This document shows, one piece after another, positions 63,023 to 64,000 of a stretch of DNA of 64,000 nt. The translations under genes and the position numbers were made by a program. Origin of the DNA: Jannaschia formosa (lineage in GTDB: Bacteria; Pseudomonadota; Alphaproteobacteria; Rhodobacterales; Rhodobacteraceae); assembly GCF_003340555.1 (NCBI RefSeq), contig NZ_QPLJ01000005.1, forward strand, positions 1 to 64,000, in the 5' to 3' direction. The notes below the pieces were generated by a model, which saw nothing but the letters and a program-made list of their open reading frames with translations, had not been told where the DNA came from and made no database searches. Position 1 is the first letter of the stretch. Every line of letters starts with the position of its first letter.

Positions 63023-64000
63023 TCACGTTGCCGTGTTCGCGGCGGCTTCGGGCATCGCGGAGGCCTCGGCCAGGGCGCCGGGGAGGGCGGCGGCGAAGGC
63101 CTCCATGTCGGCCTGCGTGCCGCAGCTGACGCGGATGCAGCGGTCGAGCGGCGCGACGCCGGGCATCCGCACGAAGATGCCGCGCGCGAGCAGCCCCGCC
63201 AGCACGCGCCGGGCGAAATCGCCGTCCCGCCCGCAGTCGAGGGTCACGAAGTTGGTCGCCGAGGGGATCGGCGTGAGCCCGTTCTCCGCCGCGATCGCGG
63301 CGATGGTGTCGCGGGACTGGGCGACCTGGGCCAGGACGTTGGCGTGCCAGGCGGTGTCGGCCAGCGCGGCGCGCGCCCCGGCCTGGGCGACGCGGTTCAG
63401 GCCGAAATGGTTCCGCACCCGGTCAAAGGCGGCGACGAGCTCGGGATGGCCCAGCGCGTAGCCGACCCGCAGCCCCGCCAGCCCGTGCGCCTTGGAGAAG
63501 GTGCGCATCCGGATCAGCCGCGCGTCGGTGGTGTCGAGCGGCGGGACCGCCTCGGGCGGGGCGAGATCGGCATAGGCCTCGTCGAGGCAGAGCAGGCAGC
63601 CCTCGGGCAGCGCGTCGAGCATCGCGGCGATGGCCTGCGCGGGATGCCAGGTGCCCATCGGGTTGTCGGGATTCGAGAGGTAGACGAGCTTTGCGCCGGT
63701 CTCCCGCGCCTTCGCGGCCAGGGCCTCTGGGTCCTCGCGGTCGTCCCTGAAGGGGACGGTGTGGAGCCTGCCGCCGAAGCCCGCGACGTGGTAGTTGAAG
63801 GTCGGATAGGCGCCCGCCGAGGTCACGACCGCGTCGCCCGGCGCGACCAGCAGCCGGACGAGATAGCCGAGCAGCCCGTCGATGCCCTCGCCCGCGACCA
63901 CGGCCCCGGGCGCGACACCGTGATGGGCGGCGAGGTCGCGGCGCAGGTCGTGATATTCCGGGTCGCCGTAGCGCCAGCCGTCCCGCGCGGCCTGCTCCAT
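63023..64000 (-). CDS. Histidinol-phosphate aminotransferase-like enzyme, 5' end outside the window
   Basis: 325 visible residues; the frame runs off the right edge, so the true start is probably beyond 64000 (family length about 360). YLSNPDNPMGTW, LCLDEAYADLAPPEAV and RTFSKAHGLAGLRVGYALG (PLP lysine) define the class I/II HisC-like fold. It could be HisC or a paralogue acting on aromatic amino acids. Confidence 0.85.
   Translation of the reverse strand: MEQAARDGWRYGDPEYHDLRRDLAAHHGVAPGAVVAGEGIDGLLGYLVRLLVAPGDAVVTSAGAYPTFNYHVAGFGGRLHTVPFRDDREDPEALAAKARETGAKLVYLSNPDNPMGTWHPAQAIAAMLDALPEGCLLCLDEAYADLAPPEAVPPLDTTDARLIRMRTFSKAHGLAGLRVGYALGHPELVAAFDRVRNHFGLNRVAQAGARAALADTAWHANVLAQVAQSRDTIAAIAAENGLTPIPSATNFVTLDCGRDGDFARRVLAGLLARGIFVRMPGVAPLDRCIRVSCGTQADMEAFAAALPGALAEASAMPEAAANTAT

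Overview
The window is very GC-rich (near 70% by eye), densely packed, and reads as chromosome of a Rhodobacteraceae / Roseobacter-type alphaproteobacterium. The evidence is the gene order ffh - GNATs - chorismate mutase - rpsP - rimM - trmD and rpsA - ihfB - lapA - trpF - trpB, a TRAP transporter, a BigR-type sulfur operon and a rhodobacterial LuxR/LuxI pair. Many genes overlap by ATGA or GTGA, so most are in tight operons.

Region 1 (163-4576): a sulfide/persulfide detoxification operon. A divergent ArsR-family BigR/SqrR repressor with both sensor cysteines faces two YeeE/YedE half-transporters, a persulfide dioxygenase-like hydrolase, a rhodanese and a SulP permease. Region 2 (4577-12746) is accessory and partly decayed: a RelE/Xre toxin-antitoxin pair, an 828-residue glycine-rich RTX protein, about 1 kb with no convincing gene, a quorum-sensing block (LuxR receptor without DNA-binding domain, divergent full LuxR, LuxI-like synthase with a lux-box-like site), then a broken double cold-shock gene and two IS481-type transposase fragments abutting trmD. 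Region 3 (12746-19831, minus): trmD, a DUF1328 protein, rimM, rpsP, chorismate mutase, five consecutive GNAT acetyltransferases and ffh.

Region 4 (20132-26410, plus): a fasciclin/PRC-barrel gene that appears frameshifted, a fragment matching the tail of the RTX protein, then an overlapping run of UMF1-like MFS permease, murein endopeptidase MepA, phytase-like esterase and aconitase X. Region 5 (26423-39560) is the most interesting metabolic locus. A GntR regulator divides two operons: SnoaL-like protein, HyuB, HyuA, isochorismatase-like protein, ICL/PEP-mutase-family lyase and flavoprotein on the minus strand; gntR, LeuC/LeuD-like hydratase and a three-part TRAP transporter on the plus strand. 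The enzyme set suggests uptake, ring or amide opening, hydration and C-C cleavage of an unidentified (alkyl)dicarboxylate or cyclic imide.

Region 6 (39606-49151, plus): a beta-lactamase-fold hydrolase, cmk, four accessory genes inserted between cmk and rpsA, then rpsA, ihfB, lapA, trpF and trpB. Region 7 (49518-51125): two PepSY proteins with extreme Asp-rich tails and a membrane-anchored LuxR-type regulator. Region 8 (51130-64000): mostly minus-strand housekeeping and envelope genes (GNAT, alpha/beta hydrolase, DUF4893, DUF2237, serine hydrolase, pth, Nudix, YHS, GNAT-membrane fusion, pepF, M48 lipoprotein, ygfZ), a class V aminotransferase on plus, and a histidinol-phosphate-type aminotransferase cut by the window end. 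An 11-bp tandem repeat (RYGGGTGATCC) recurs at three distant intergenic sites. No tRNA, rRNA or CRISPR array was recognised.
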